DNA from: Arthrobacter crystallopoietes
GTDB taxonomy: Bacteria; Actinomycetota; Actinomycetes; Actinomycetales; Micrococcaceae
DNA length: 64,000 nt
Assembly (NCBI RefSeq): GCF_002849715.1
Contig: NZ_CP018863.1
Span: 2,666,001 to 2,730,000, forward strand
Reading direction: 5' to 3'
Shown here: positions 44,736 through 53,110 of the stretch, piece by piece
Layout of the letters: every line of letters begins with the position of its first letter
Numbering within the stretch: the first letter of the stretch is position 1
Notes under the pieces: generated by a model
The model's input: the letters and a program-made list of their open reading frames with translations, nothing else
Told to the model about the DNA's origin: nothing
Database searches by the model: none
Position numbers and translations under genes: made by a program

Positions 44736-45674
44736 ATGACTGCCGTGACCGCCCGAACAGAGCAAGCAGCCGCCACCGGCGACGGCTACACCGTTGTGAA
44801 GGCCAAACACCCCGGCCGGTGGCTGTCCGCCGTCGTCATCATTGTGATCGCGGGGCTGCTGCTGCGCTCCGTGATCACCAACCCCAACTTCGGCTGGGAC
44901 GTCGTCGGACTCTATCTGCGCGATGTATCCATTGGCCGCGGCATCCTCGTCACCCTTGGTTTGACGGCGATCAGCATGGCCATCGGCATCGTGCTCGGCG
45001 TGGTCTTCGCAGTCATGCGGCTCTCGGCCAATCCGATTGTCCGCGGCGCCGCCTTCGCCTACGTGAACTTCTTCCGGGGCACACCGGTGCTGGTGCAGTT
45101 GCTGTTCTGGTTCAACCTGGCGGCGCTGTACCCGGTCATCACGCTCGGTATCCCCGGCGTGCAGTTGGACGCAAACCAGCTGATCACACCCATGACAGCG
45201 GCAATCCTTGGGCTCGGCCTGAACCAGGGCGCGTACATGTCCGAGATCGTCCGGGCCGGCATTCTCTCCGTGGACCACGGGCAGACGGAGGCGGCCGAGG
45301 CCTTGGGCATCACCCGGCTGCAGACCATGCGCCGGGTGGTGCTGCCGCAGGCAATGCGCGTGATCATCCCGCCCACGGGCAACGAAACCATCGGCATGCT
45401 CAAGACTACCGCGTTGGTCAGTGTGATCTCGGTGCCGGAACTGCTGTATTCCGCCCAAATCATCTACGCACGGACCTTCGAGACCGTGCCGCTGCTGATC
45501 GTCGCCAGCCTCTGGTACCTGCTGATCACTTCGATCCTGACGGTTGGCCAGTACTACCTTGAGCGGCGGTTTGCCCGCGGCAACCAGCGGAACCTGCCGC
45601 CGACGCCGCTGCAGCAGCTGAAGAGGTTTTTCGCCACCCATGACGCACTCTCCCTGAAAGGCGGAAAAAAATGA
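44736..45674 (+). CDS. Polar amino-acid-type ABC transporter permease
   Basis: A 312-residue permease of the HisM/GltK type. It has an extra N-terminal soluble extension, one early membrane span, then the typical five-span core with [20 protein letters not shown]. The EAA loop is [24 protein letters not shown]. It is the only permease of the system, so a homodimer is expected. The stop overlaps the ATPase start. Confidence 0.93.
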   Translation: MTAVTARTEQAAATGDGYTVVKAKHPGRWLSAVVIIVIAGLLLRSVITNPNFGWDVVGLYLRDVSIGRGILVTLGLTAISMAIGIVLGVVFAVMRLSANPIVRGAAFAYVNFFRGTPVLVQLLFWFNLAALYPVITLGIPGVQLDANQLITPMTAAILGLGLNQGAYMSEIVRAGILSVDHGQTEAAEALGITRLQTMRRVVLPQAMRVIIPPTGNETIGMLKTTALVSVISVPELLYSAQIIYARTFETVPLLIVASLWYLLITSILTVGQYYLERRFARGNQRNLPPTPLQQLKRFFATHDALSLKGGKK

Positions 45675-46468
45675 CGGCTACGCACAACGTTGAACCGATG
45701 GTCAAAGCCGACGCGATCTGCAAGAACTTCGGCTCCAACCAGGTGCTGAAGGGCATCGACCTGCACGTCCAGCCGGGCGAAGTGGTTTGCCTGATCGGCC
45801 CGTCCGGATCCGGGAAGAGCACGTTCCTGCGCTGCATCAACCATCTGGAAACGGTCGACGGCGGCCGGATGTGGGTGAACGGCAAGATTGTCGGCTATGA
45901 CCTCAAGGGCAGCAAACTCTACGAGCAGAGCCACAACGACGTCTGCCGCAGCCGTTCCGAAGTCGGCATGGTCTTCCAGCAGTTCAACCTGTTTCCGCAC
46001 ATGACCGTGCTGGAGAACCTGATCGAGGCGCCGCGGCTGGTGCGGAAGGAGAAGAAAGCCAAGGCAGTGGCGCGGGCCATGTCCCTGCTGGAGAAGGTGG
46101 GGCTGGCCGAGAAGGCCCAGTCCTATCCGCGCCAGCTCTCCGGTGGCCAGCAGCAGCGGGTGGCGATCGCCCGCGCCCTGTGCATGGAGCCGCAACTGAT
46201 GCTCTTCGACGAGCCGACGTCCGCCTTGGACCCGGAACTGGTGGGCGAAGTCCTGAAGGTGATGAAGGACCTGGCCAACTCCGGCATGACCATGGTGGTG
46301 GTCACGCACGAGATGAACTTTGCCCGCGACGTCGCCGACCGGGTGGTCTTCATGGCCGACGGCTACGTGGTGGAGCAGGGACCTGCCCGGGAGGTCATCA
46401 CCAATCCGCAGAACGAACGCACCAAGGCCTTCCTCGCCTCGGTGCTCTCCGAACCGGCCGCGGCCTGA
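45671..46468 (+). CDS. Polar amino-acid-type ABC transporter ATP-binding protein
   Basis: A 265-residue ATPase of the GlnQ/HisP type with Walker [10 protein letters not shown], signature LSGGQQQR, Walker [15 protein letters not shown] and H-loop [14 protein letters not shown]. The ATG overlaps the permease stop (ATGA). It powers import of the ligand bound by the lipoprotein at 43770. Confidence 0.95.
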   Translation: MTATHNVEPMVKADAICKNFGSNQVLKGIDLHVQPGEVVCLIGPSGSGKSTFLRCINHLETVDGGRMWVNGKIVGYDLKGSKLYEQSHNDVCRSRSEVGMVFQQFNLFPHMTVLENLIEAPRLVRKEKKAKAVARAMSLLEKVGLAEKAQSYPRQLSGGQQQRVAIARALCMEPQLMLFDEPTSALDPELVGEVLKVMKDLANSGMTMVVVTHEMNFARDVADRVVFMADGYVVEQGPAREVITNPQNERTKAFLASVLSEPAAA

Positions 46469-46489
46469 ACTATCAATGGTGAATGAATC

Positions 46490-47446
46490 ATGAATGAAGA
46501 ATTTTTCGACGTCGAGGTCCGCTCGATCCAACGGGAGTCCAGCAGCGTGGTTTCGCTGCGGCTGGAACACCCGCTGGGGGAGGAGCTGCCGGAGTGGAAA
46601 CCCGGATCCCATGTGGATGTCCTCCTGCCCAACGGGATTCTGCGGCAGTATTCGCTCTGCTCAAAGACAGCGGACCGGGCTGCGTGGCGTCTAGGAGTGC
46701 TGCGTGAAGCCGAAGGACGCGGCGGCTCCGCCTATGTCCACGACGAGTTGAAGCCCGGCACCAAGATCCAGCTCCGCGGGCCGCGCAACAACTTCGCGCT
46801 GGAGGCTGCGGCCGGCTATGTTTTCATCGCCGGTGGCATCGGCATCACGCCGGTGCTGCCGATGGTCCGCGATGCAGCCGAACGCGGAGTGCCCTGGCGG
46901 CTGGTGTACCTGGGCCGGAGCCGTGAGTCCATGGCGTTCTTGGAGGAAATACAGGCGCTCGGCGGGAACGTCGAAATCCACGCCGACGACGAAAGCGGGC
47001 TCTACCCGCTGGCCGAACTGCTTGGCGGGCTCGATGCGGGCACCCATGTGTATGCATGCGGGCCGGGGCCGCTGCTGAACGTGCTCCAGTCCATCGCAGA
47101 CGGTTGGGAGGATCCCGCACGCTTCCACTGCGAGAGGTTCACCGCCAGTGGAGAATCCCCATCCTTGTTGAAAAGCGGAAATTCTTCCTTTGTAGTGGAA
47201 CTGACTGATGGAACAGAGATCCCAGTGGGGCCAGGCGAATCGATCCTGCAAGCTTTGGAGTCTGCAGGGATCAACCAGCCGAACTCCTGCCGGGAAGGAA
47301 TCTGCGGCACCTGCGAGACCGGCGTGCTGGGTGGCGAGATCGATCACCGGGACTCGCTGCTCTCCGATGACGAGCGCGCGGCCCAAGACACCATGATGAT
47401 CTGCGTCTCCCGGTGCAAGGGCAAGCGCCTGCTGCTGGACCTGTGA
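46490..47446 (+). CDS. VanB-type oxygenase reductase (FMN / NAD / [2Fe-2S])
   Basis: A 318-residue phthalate-dioxygenase-reductase-type protein. An N-terminal flavin-binding barrel (WKPGSHVDVLLPNGILRQYS) is followed by a NAD-binding domain (AGGIGITPVLPMVRDA) and a C-terminal plant-type ferredoxin with CREGICGTCETGVL and the fourth Cys in MICVSRCKG. This is the usual electron donor for VanA-like oxygenases. It lies 4.3 kb downstream of the Rieske gene, with the deacylase and importer between, all on one strand with short spacings. Confidence 0.93.
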   Translation: MNEEFFDVEVRSIQRESSSVVSLRLEHPLGEELPEWKPGSHVDVLLPNGILRQYSLCSKTADRAAWRLGVLREAEGRGGSAYVHDELKPGTKIQLRGPRNNFALEAAAGYVFIAGGIGITPVLPMVRDAAERGVPWRLVYLGRSRESMAFLEEIQALGGNVEIHADDESGLYPLAELLGGLDAGTHVYACGPGPLLNVLQSIADGWEDPARFHCERFTASGESPSLLKSGNSSFVVELTDGTEIPVGPGESILQALESAGINQPNSCREGICGTCETGVLGGEIDHRDSLLSDDERAAQDTMMICVSRCKGKRLLLDL

Positions 47447-47539
47447 GGCGTCCCCGCTGCTTGTAAGCTGGACGAATGCTTAGAAGCCCTGCTGGTCTGT
47501 CCCTGGTTCTGTCCGGCCGTGGCGGATGGGAGTAGGCAC

Positions 47540-48493
47540 GTGCACGAGCTGACAGTGCTGGAGCAGCAGATCGTCACGGCGCTTCAAGTAGACCCGCGCG
47601 CGTCCTGGCGCAAAATCGCTTCGGTCCTCAGGGAACCCGAGCGGACCGTCGCCCGGCGGGGGAGTGAACTGCTCGAGTCCGGTATCGTCGGCGTGCTCGG
47701 GATCCGCCTGCGGCCGACGCCGGTACTGGTTGAAATGCGCTGTGCCCCGGGGACTGCGCGGGTCGCCGTCCAGGCGATGGCTCAACGAGCGGATACTTCC
47801 TTCGTCTATATGGTCACGGGCACTGCGGACTGCCTGGCCGAGATCCTCACCGACCGGGACCGGCTGCATTCGGCGCTGGCCGATGAGCTGCCCGGAATTG
47901 CCGGGCTCCAGCACGTCAACACCTACCCGATCCTGCGCTACTTCAAGACTCTGCGGGCCTGGCAGCCTGGACCGCTCACGGTTGAGCAACGTGCCGCACT
48001 GCAGCCCGTCCCGCTCAGGGATCCGGCAGTGTTCGGCGAATACCCGGAGATGACCAAGGTGGACGAGCAGATTGCCACAGTGCTGTGCGAGGACGGCCGG
48101 GCGTCCTTCGAAGCCATTGCTCGACGGGTGGGAGTCTCCGAGGCAACGGCACGGCGACGCACCGAATGGCTGCTGGAAACCAACACCGTGCACCTGCGCG
48201 CCCTCGTCGAACCGGCAGCGCTGGGACTGCCGGTCGAGGCATTGTTATGGATCAAAACCAGCCCCGCCCAGCTCGAAACCCTTGGACAGCGCTTGGCCGC
48301 GCTGCCGGAGACGCGGTATGTGGCAGCTATTACCGGGGACTACCAGATCCTCGCGGACGTCACCGTGGCGAACAACCAGGCGCTGTATGACTTCACCAGC
48401 AGCGGCGCCTGGACCGCCGACGTTGCCCAGATCAGCACCTCGCTGCTGCTGCATGCGCGCAAACGCGGTGGCCGCCTCACACCAGGGAAATAG
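47540..48493 (+). CDS. Lrp/AsnC-type regulator with duplicated module
   Basis: A 317-residue regulator containing two Lrp-like helix-turn-helix units (QIVTALQVDPRASWRKIASV near the N-terminus and QIATVLCEDGRASFEAIARR near residue 180), each followed by a ligand-like beta domain. This doubled form is about twice the length of Lrp and common in actinobacteria. The GTG at 47540 is favoured by GGGAG seven bases upstream; another GTG seven codons earlier is possible. It sits between the Rieske operon and the DUF5058/M20 operon, and could control either. Confidence 0.9.
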   Translation: MHELTVLEQQIVTALQVDPRASWRKIASVLREPERTVARRGSELLESGIVGVLGIRLRPTPVLVEMRCAPGTARVAVQAMAQRADTSFVYMVTGTADCLAEILTDRDRLHSALADELPGIAGLQHVNTYPILRYFKTLRAWQPGPLTVEQRAALQPVPLRDPAVFGEYPEMTKVDEQIATVLCEDGRASFEAIARRVGVSEATARRRTEWLLETNTVHLRALVEPAALGLPVEALLWIKTSPAQLETLGQRLAALPETRYVAAITGDYQILADVTVANNQALYDFTSSGAWTADVAQISTSLLLHARKRGGRLTPGK

Positions 48494-48667
48494 CAAAACC
48501 GCGATCCCGGTGACGCTATCAGCCGCCACTGCCTTCGGTGATAGGGCCTCGTGACGGATTAGGGCAGAGATTTGGCAGATTCCGTCAGCTATTGCTTCGA
48601 ACAGGCTGAAAGCCGCATTGTGGTTCCAAGAGAAACCGTTGAGACTCACATCACATCTTGAGGAACC

Positions 48668-49432
48668 ATGTCACCCACAACTTCCAGCATTGTCTCCGCC
48701 GCCGGCGAATCCACTGACATTCTGGCCATCGCCAACATGCCAGTGCTGTGGATCTGCGCAGCCGGCGTCTTTGCCGTGATCCTTATCCAGTCCGTCATCT
48801 ATATGAAGGCCGCCCGCAAAGCCGCCCCGGCGGCCGAGATCACCGGCCCGGAACTCAAGACCGCCTTTCGGTCCGGTGCGATTGCCGCCATCGGCCCGTC
48901 CCTCGCCGTCGTCATGGTGGCCATTGCGCTGCTGGCCGTCTTTGGTACGCCTGCCGTGCTGGTCCGGATCGGCTTGATCGGCTCGGCCGCCTACGAGACC
49001 GGCGCGGCGAGCATCGCAGCCGGTAGCGCCGGGGCCGAACTCGGCGGACCGACTTACACCCAGAACGTCTTCGCCATCGCCTTCTTTGCCATGAGCATGG
49101 GCGGCGCGATGTGGATGCTTGCCACTCTGATCCTGACTCCGTTGATGAAGCGCGGCGGTACCAAGCTGGCCAAGGTCAACCCGGCGGCCATGTCCATTGT
49201 CCCCGGCGCCGCGCTGCTCGGTGCGTTCATCGCCTTGGGCGTCGCCGAGGTGCCCAAGTCCATGATCCACGTCTATGCACTGCTCACGTCCGCCGCCGTC
49301 ATGGGCCTGTGCGCGGCAGTCGGCCGTAGCCGGAAGCGCGCCTGGCTGCGCGAATGGGGCCTGGGTTTCGCCATCGTCGCCGGTCTTGTGGTGGCCTACA
49401 TGGCGCACACCGCCGGAACCCCCGTCGCCTGA
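48668..49432 (+). CDS. DUF5058 membrane protein
   Basis: A 254-residue protein with about seven membrane segments, including MPVLWICAAGVFAVILIQSV, SGAIAAIGPSLAVVMVAIAL and NVFAIAFFAMSMGGAMWMLA. The segment RIGLIGSAAYETGAASIAAG is a conserved-looking polar stretch. I recognise it as DUF5058, a family of unknown function. TGAGGAAC precedes the ATG. A second membrane protein and an M20 amidohydrolase follow, suggesting a two-subunit transporter for the amidohydrolase substrate. Confidence 0.8.
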   Translation: MSPTTSSIVSAAGESTDILAIANMPVLWICAAGVFAVILIQSVIYMKAARKAAPAAEITGPELKTAFRSGAIAAIGPSLAVVMVAIALLAVFGTPAVLVRIGLIGSAAYETGAASIAAGSAGAELGGPTYTQNVFAIAFFAMSMGGAMWMLATLILTPLMKRGGTKLAKVNPAAMSIVPGAALLGAFIALGVAEVPKSMIHVYALLTSAAVMGLCAAVGRSRKRAWLREWGLGFAIVAGLVVAYMAHTAGTPVA

Positions 49433-49469
49433 TCCGCCGCCCTACCGGAACGCTCTTAAGGAACGCATA

Positions 49470-50204
49470 ATGTCTGCATCCAGCATCTCTACCCCCATCA
49501 CAGCGGCCGACGCCGAGTCGGATCTTGCCGAATTCGACCGCACTACGTCCCGTTGGGGACGCCTGACCATGATCGCGGGCCTCATCCTCTCGGTGGCCGG
49601 TCCGCTGTACCTGGTCTTCTTCACAGGCCTGGACATCAGCGCGGCCCAGCTGTGGACCGCCTTTGCGGCCGTGGCCGCCGTGTTCGCCATCATCTGGATC
49701 GTCGAACCGGTCACCTATTTCCCGATCCTCGGCCCTGCCGCCATGTACCAGGCCTTCATGATCGGCAATATCTCCAGCAAGCTGCTTCCTTCGGCCCTGG
49801 TCGCGCAGACCCGGATCGGCGCTAAGCCCGGCACCCGCCGGGGTGATTTCGCCGCCGTCGCCGCCATCTGCGGTGCCGCAGCAGTCCACCTGGTCTCGCT
49901 GGCCCTGTTCGTCGGCATCCTTGGTACCTGGTTGATCAGCATCATCCCGGTCGACGTCATCGACGTTGCCCGGCTCTACGTCCTTCCGTCGGTGTTGGGG
50001 GCGGTCATCGTCCAGGCGATCCTCACGATCAAGCAGCTGCGGATCACTATCATCGCCGTGGCCATCGCGCTGTTGGTACAGTTCGTCCTGTTGCCGCTGG
50101 TCCCGGCCATTGCCTTCCTGACGACAGGTATTGCCGTGATCGGAACCATTATCGTTTCCTGGCTGGCACGGGACCGTAAGCCCGCTGCCGCCGTCGAGAA
50201 TTAA
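49470..50204 (+). CDS. Membrane protein, partner of DUF5058 protein
   Basis: A 244-residue membrane protein with about six segments: TMIAGLILSVAGPLYLVFF, AAVAAVFAIIWIVEPVTYFP, VHLVSLALFVGILGTWLIS and others. A polar stretch LGPAAMYQAFMIGNISSKLL lies between spans 3 and 4. TTAAGGAACGC precedes the ATG at 49470; an open frame beginning earlier overlaps the DUF5058 gene and is spurious. Function is unknown; it probably forms a complex with the DUF5058 protein. Confidence 0.8.
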   Translation: MSASSISTPITAADAESDLAEFDRTTSRWGRLTMIAGLILSVAGPLYLVFFTGLDISAAQLWTAFAAVAAVFAIIWIVEPVTYFPILGPAAMYQAFMIGNISSKLLPSALVAQTRIGAKPGTRRGDFAAVAAICGAAAVHLVSLALFVGILGTWLISIIPVDVIDVARLYVLPSVLGAVIVQAILTIKQLRITIIAVAIALLVQFVLLPLVPAIAFLTTGIAVIGTIIVSWLARDRKPAAAVEN

Positions 50205-50228
50205 ACTTTCAGAGCTACAGGAGAAATG

Positions 50229-51476
50229 ATGACCAACACCCTCGACGCCGTGGAACAGACCGGCGGGCTTGCCCTCACGCAACAGCAGCAGTCGGAGCTG
50301 CACGAACTCTACCGGCACCTCCACGCCCACCCGGAACTGTCCATGCAGGAGCACCGGACGGCGGAATTCATCGAGCAGCAGCTGGACGGGCTGGGCATCG
50401 AGAACTTCCGCTGCGGCGGCACCGGTGTGATTGGCGTACTGCGCAACGGCAACGGCCCGGTGGTCGGCTTCCGCGCCGACACCGACGGCCTGCCGATCAA
50501 GGAAGATACGGGTCTGGAGTATGCCAGCACGGACACCGGCATCCTGCCGGACGGCGCCGAGGTCCCGGTGATGCACGGCTGCGGCCACGACACCCACACC
50601 GCGGTGCTGCTGACCGTGGCCCGCATGTTCGCGGAGTCCCGAGAGGCGTGGGCCGGTACCTTGGTCCTGATCTTCCAGCCCGGTGAGGAGACCGCCGCCG
50701 GTGCGGCCGCCATGGTGGCTGACGGACTGTGGGAGCGCGCGCCGAAACCGGAAATCGTCTACGGCCAGCACGTCATGCCCGGGCTTGCCGGGACGGTCTC
50801 GCTCTCGGTCGGCAGTGCCATGGCCATGGCAGACTCGCTCAAGGTCACCGTGCACGGCCGCCAGTCCCACGGCTCGCAGCCGCAGGATTCCATCGATCCG
50901 GTCGTCCTGGGCGCCCACATGGTGGTTCGGCTGCAGACAATCGTCTCGCGCGAACTGGATCCCCGGCAGGCTGCCGTGGTCACCGTCGGCACTTTCCACG
51001 GCGGATTGAAAGAGAACATCATCCCCGCGTATGCGGAGTTCACCCTGAACATCCGCACCTTCGACGACGGTGTCCGTGCCCAGGTGCTGGCCGCGGTGCG
51101 GCGCATCATCTCGGCCGAGGCCGCCGCCTCCGGAGCGCCCGAGCCGGAGATCGAGGAGCTGTACACCTTCCCTGCCTGCTACAACGAGCCGGCCGAGGCC
51201 GAAGGCTTGGCCGAGGTGTTGCGGGGCGCAGTCGGGCAGGATGCGGTCTCCGTCGTGCCGGCGCTGATGGGCAGCGAGGACTTCGGCCATCTGGCCGCAG
51301 CCATCGATGTGCCGGCCGTGTACTGGTTCTTCGGCGGCCACTCCGCGGAAGTGGTGAACGGCGAGGGGCCGGTTCCGATGAACCATTCGCCGTTCTTTGC
51401 GCCGGTCATGGAGCCCACGCTCTCCACGGGCGTCAAGGCCGCTGTGGCAGCTTTGCAGTCGCGGCTGGGCCGCTAA
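50229..51476 (+). CDS. M20-family amidohydrolase (HipO/IAA-amino acid hydrolase-like)
   Basis: A 415-residue M20D metallo-aminoacylase. It has the metal motif VMHGCGHDTHTAVLL, the catalytic Glu pair in FQPGEETAAGA and late His in MNHSPFF. A lid dimerisation domain with VTVHGRQSHGSQPQDSIDPV lies in the middle. Family members hydrolyse N-acyl amino acids or amide conjugates such as hippurate or auxin conjugates. Tandem ATGs occur at 50226 and 50229; AGGAG spacing favours the second. It is the last gene of the DUF5058 operon, so the two membrane proteins may import its substrate. Confidence 0.92.
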   Translation: MTNTLDAVEQTGGLALTQQQQSELHELYRHLHAHPELSMQEHRTAEFIEQQLDGLGIENFRCGGTGVIGVLRNGNGPVVGFRADTDGLPIKEDTGLEYASTDTGILPDGAEVPVMHGCGHDTHTAVLLTVARMFAESREAWAGTLVLIFQPGEETAAGAAAMVADGLWERAPKPEIVYGQHVMPGLAGTVSLSVGSAMAMADSLKVTVHGRQSHGSQPQDSIDPVVLGAHMVVRLQTIVSRELDPRQAAVVTVGTFHGGLKENIIPAYAEFTLNIRTFDDGVRAQVLAAVRRIISAEAAASGAPEPEIEELYTFPACYNEPAEAEGLAEVLRGAVGQDAVSVVPALMGSEDFGHLAAAIDVPAVYWFFGGHSAEVVNGEGPVPMNHSPFFAPVMEPTLSTGVKAAVAALQSRLGR

Positions 51477-52030
51477 AACCGGGTTCTAAGTCTGGTTCTA
51501 AATAACGACGGCGAGGGGCGGGCTTCTGCTTCAAGCCCGCCCCTCCGTCGGCTCCAGGCCATCAGCAACGCGGTCAGCACGGCGGCAGCCAGATGGAAAT
51601 GCAGCATCAGCATGACGTATTCGCCGTGGGATCCGGCATGCTCGGTTGCGATTCTGGCCGTGGCCGCCAGCTGTTCAGCGTCCACTTCTGCGTGGTGGGA
51701 GGGGGACGGGCCTGCCGATGGGCCCGTGGACTCGCCTGCCGCTGCCGGCCGTGCGGCAAAGGCATCGAAGGCCAGATGCAGCACCTGCTGTGCAACGCCG
51801 GCGGCAAGGATAAGCGTCCAGGCCGGGGCATCGACGCGGGACAGCACCGTGGCGGCGAGGGTGGTCAGGGCAGTGATGGCGATGAGGACCGGAAGGGCCG
51901 GCATGGTCCCTCCTGAGGCGAGATGGGCGACCAGCGCCAGCACCATCGTCAGTCCTGCCGCCGCCAGGACAGGCACAATTCGCACCTGTGTGTGCCGCAT
52001 GCCGGAGGGTCTCGTGGAAGCACTGGCCAT
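51473..52030 (-). CDS. Membrane protein, unknown function
   Basis: A 185-residue protein with four predicted membrane segments (VPVLAAAGLTMVLALVAHLA, ALPVLIAITALTTLAATVLS, WTLILAAGVAQQVLHLAFDA and a last one with VMLMLHFHLAAAVLTALLMA). A His-containing loop with PSHHAEVD separates the last two. GGAGG seven bases before the ATG at 52030 supports the start. Its last 25 codons pass through a terminator-like hairpin, and its stop overlaps the M20 stop by four bases, so the C-terminal tail is unlikely to be conserved. Confidence 0.7.
   Translation of the reverse strand: MASASTRPSGMRHTQVRIVPVLAAAGLTMVLALVAHLASGGTMPALPVLIAITALTTLAATVLSRVDAPAWTLILAAGVAQQVLHLAFDAFAARPAAAGESTGPSAGPSPSHHAEVDAEQLAATARIATEHAGSHGEYVMLMLHFHLAAAVLTALLMAWSRRRGGLEAEARPSPSLFRTRLRTRF
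51506..51550 (+). terminator. Hairpin after the M20 gene
   Basis: The inner stem AGGGGCGGGCTT / AAGCCCGCCCCT (12 bp, 7-nt loop) is extended by CGACGG / CCGTCG across a 2-nt bulge. It lies 30 bp after the M20 stop and inside the 3' end of the convergent gene. Confidence 0.7.
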
Positions 52031-52129
52031 CCTTGCCCTCCGTACCGTTGCTGGTGTTTCGTCCTGTAGGTGGTTCGGAGCCGCCCGCACTACGGATTGC
52101 ATTCTTGGCAGGAAAGATCCGGAAGCGGG

Positions 52130-52561
52130 CTACTTCGCGCCGGAGCCGGTGCGGACGTCGCGTGGGATCAGCGGCTTTTCGGCCCGGACTTTCAGCTCCT
52201 GCACGGCCCACGTATTGCCGTCCGGGTCGCTGAAGCCGAAGAAGGTCCCGCCGTCGCGCTTGTCGAAAACGGTGATTTCGCTGGCCTCCACACCGCGGGA
52301 GAGGAGTTCCTCGCGGGCGGCATTGGCATCGGAAACCACCAGCTGGAGGCCGCGCAGGGAACCGGGCTCCATTTCGCTTTGTGCGGGCAGGTTGCCGACG
52401 ACGATCGAGCAGCCCGACCCCCGCGGCGTCAGTTGCGCTATATTCATGTGCTCGTTGACGGTGTGATGGTCCAGGCTGAAGCCGACCTTGTCGCGGTAGA
52501 ACTCAATGGCGCGGTCAATGTCGGCGACCGGCAGCAGCACTACTTCTAGCGTCCAATCCAT
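52130..52561 (-). CDS. VOC/glyoxalase-family protein
   Basis: A 143-residue single vicinal-oxygen-chelate domain. It opens MDWTLEVVLLPVADIDRAIE, then FYRDKVGFSLDHHTVNEHMN, and ends FFGFSDPDGNTWAVQELKV, the standard paired beta-alpha-beta-beta-beta modules. AAGGAGATGCACC before the ATG at 52561 is decisive for the start. It overlaps the end of the upstream SRPBCC gene by 47 bp and probably forms an operon with it. The substrate is unknown. Confidence 0.9.
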   Translation of the reverse strand: MDWTLEVVLLPVADIDRAIEFYRDKVGFSLDHHTVNEHMNIAQLTPRGSGCSIVVGNLPAQSEMEPGSLRGLQLVVSDANAAREELLSRGVEASEITVFDKRDGGTFFGFSDPDGNTWAVQELKVRAEKPLIPRDVRTGSGAK

Positions 52562-53045
52562 GGTGCATCTCCTTATCGGCGAGTACTTCCTCGAGCCGAT
52601 CGTAACCTTCGGCCATGCCCGTTTCCATGCCATCGGCCAGATAGCGTATGCGCGAAGCCAGATCGGGGAAGACGGAGCGCCCGGCCAACCGGGACCGTCC
52701 GCCGGGCAGATCCTCGAACGTTGTGTATTCCAAGGTCACGACGCCGGGGTATCCCTCGTACTCGAAAGTATTCAGGATGAACTCGTTGTCGCGAACACTG
52801 TGGAAGATGCCGCGGAAGGCGTGTTCAATGCCGTCACCGCGGTGCTGGACGAAGCGGAAGGATCCGCCGCTCCGGTAATCGTGCTCGTCGATCCGGGTGG
52901 TAAGCCCGCGCGGGCCGATCCACTGCCGGTACAGCTCCGGATCGGCATGGGCACGGAAGACCTCGGCAGCCGGGTAGTCGAACTCGCGCTCGTACTCGCT
53001 GTACGGCAGGCCTTCCGGATTGTTGAGGTTCAGTACGTTGGCCAT
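52515..53045 (-). CDS. SRPBCC/AHSA1-domain protein (copy 2)
   Basis: A 176-residue START-like domain protein. YEREFDYPAAEVFRAHADPE, then WIGPRGLTTRIDEHDYRSGG, and TTFEDLPGGRSRLAGRSVFP match the protein at 54523-55008 segment by segment. The C-terminus runs about 16 residues longer than the paralogue and into the next gene. GGGAGG upstream favours the second of two tandem ATGs. The gene is separated from its probable former operon mates by the IS110 element. Confidence 0.9.
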   Translation of the reverse strand: MANVLNLNNPEGLPYSEYEREFDYPAAEVFRAHADPELYRQWIGPRGLTTRIDEHDYRSGGSFRFVQHRGDGIEHAFRGIFHSVRDNEFILNTFEYEGYPGVVTLEYTTFEDLPGGRSRLAGRSVFPDLASRIRYLADGMETGMAEGYDRLEEVLADKEMHHGLDARSSAAAGRRH

Positions 53046-53068
53046 CATGTCCTCCCGATGCTTGGTGA

Positions 53069-53091
53069 GGTGCCCGCTCAAGGCGGGCACC
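53069..53091. terminator. Short hairpin at the downstream edge of the IS110 element
   Basis: GGTGCCCGC and GCGGGCACC form a perfect 9-bp stem with a 5-nt loop about 24 bp upstream of the SRPBCC gene and about 20 bp beyond the transposase stop. It could stop read-through from the element or be original intergenic DNA. Confidence 0.45.
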
Positions 53092-53110
53092 GCCGACTCT
53101 TCTATGTCTG

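Noticed and set aside
44355..45641. 428-codon minus-strand open frame
   Set aside because: It is antisense to the amino-acid ABC binding protein and permease genes.
41119..47446. Vanillate demethylase vanAB
   Set aside because: Oxygenase and reductase types match, but deacylase and amino-acid importer genes lie between them and no aromatic pathway genes are seen.
49299..51386. 695-codon minus-strand open frame
   Set aside because: It covers three well-supported plus-strand genes in antisense and reads as His/Arg/Gln/Asp-rich low-complexity sequence.
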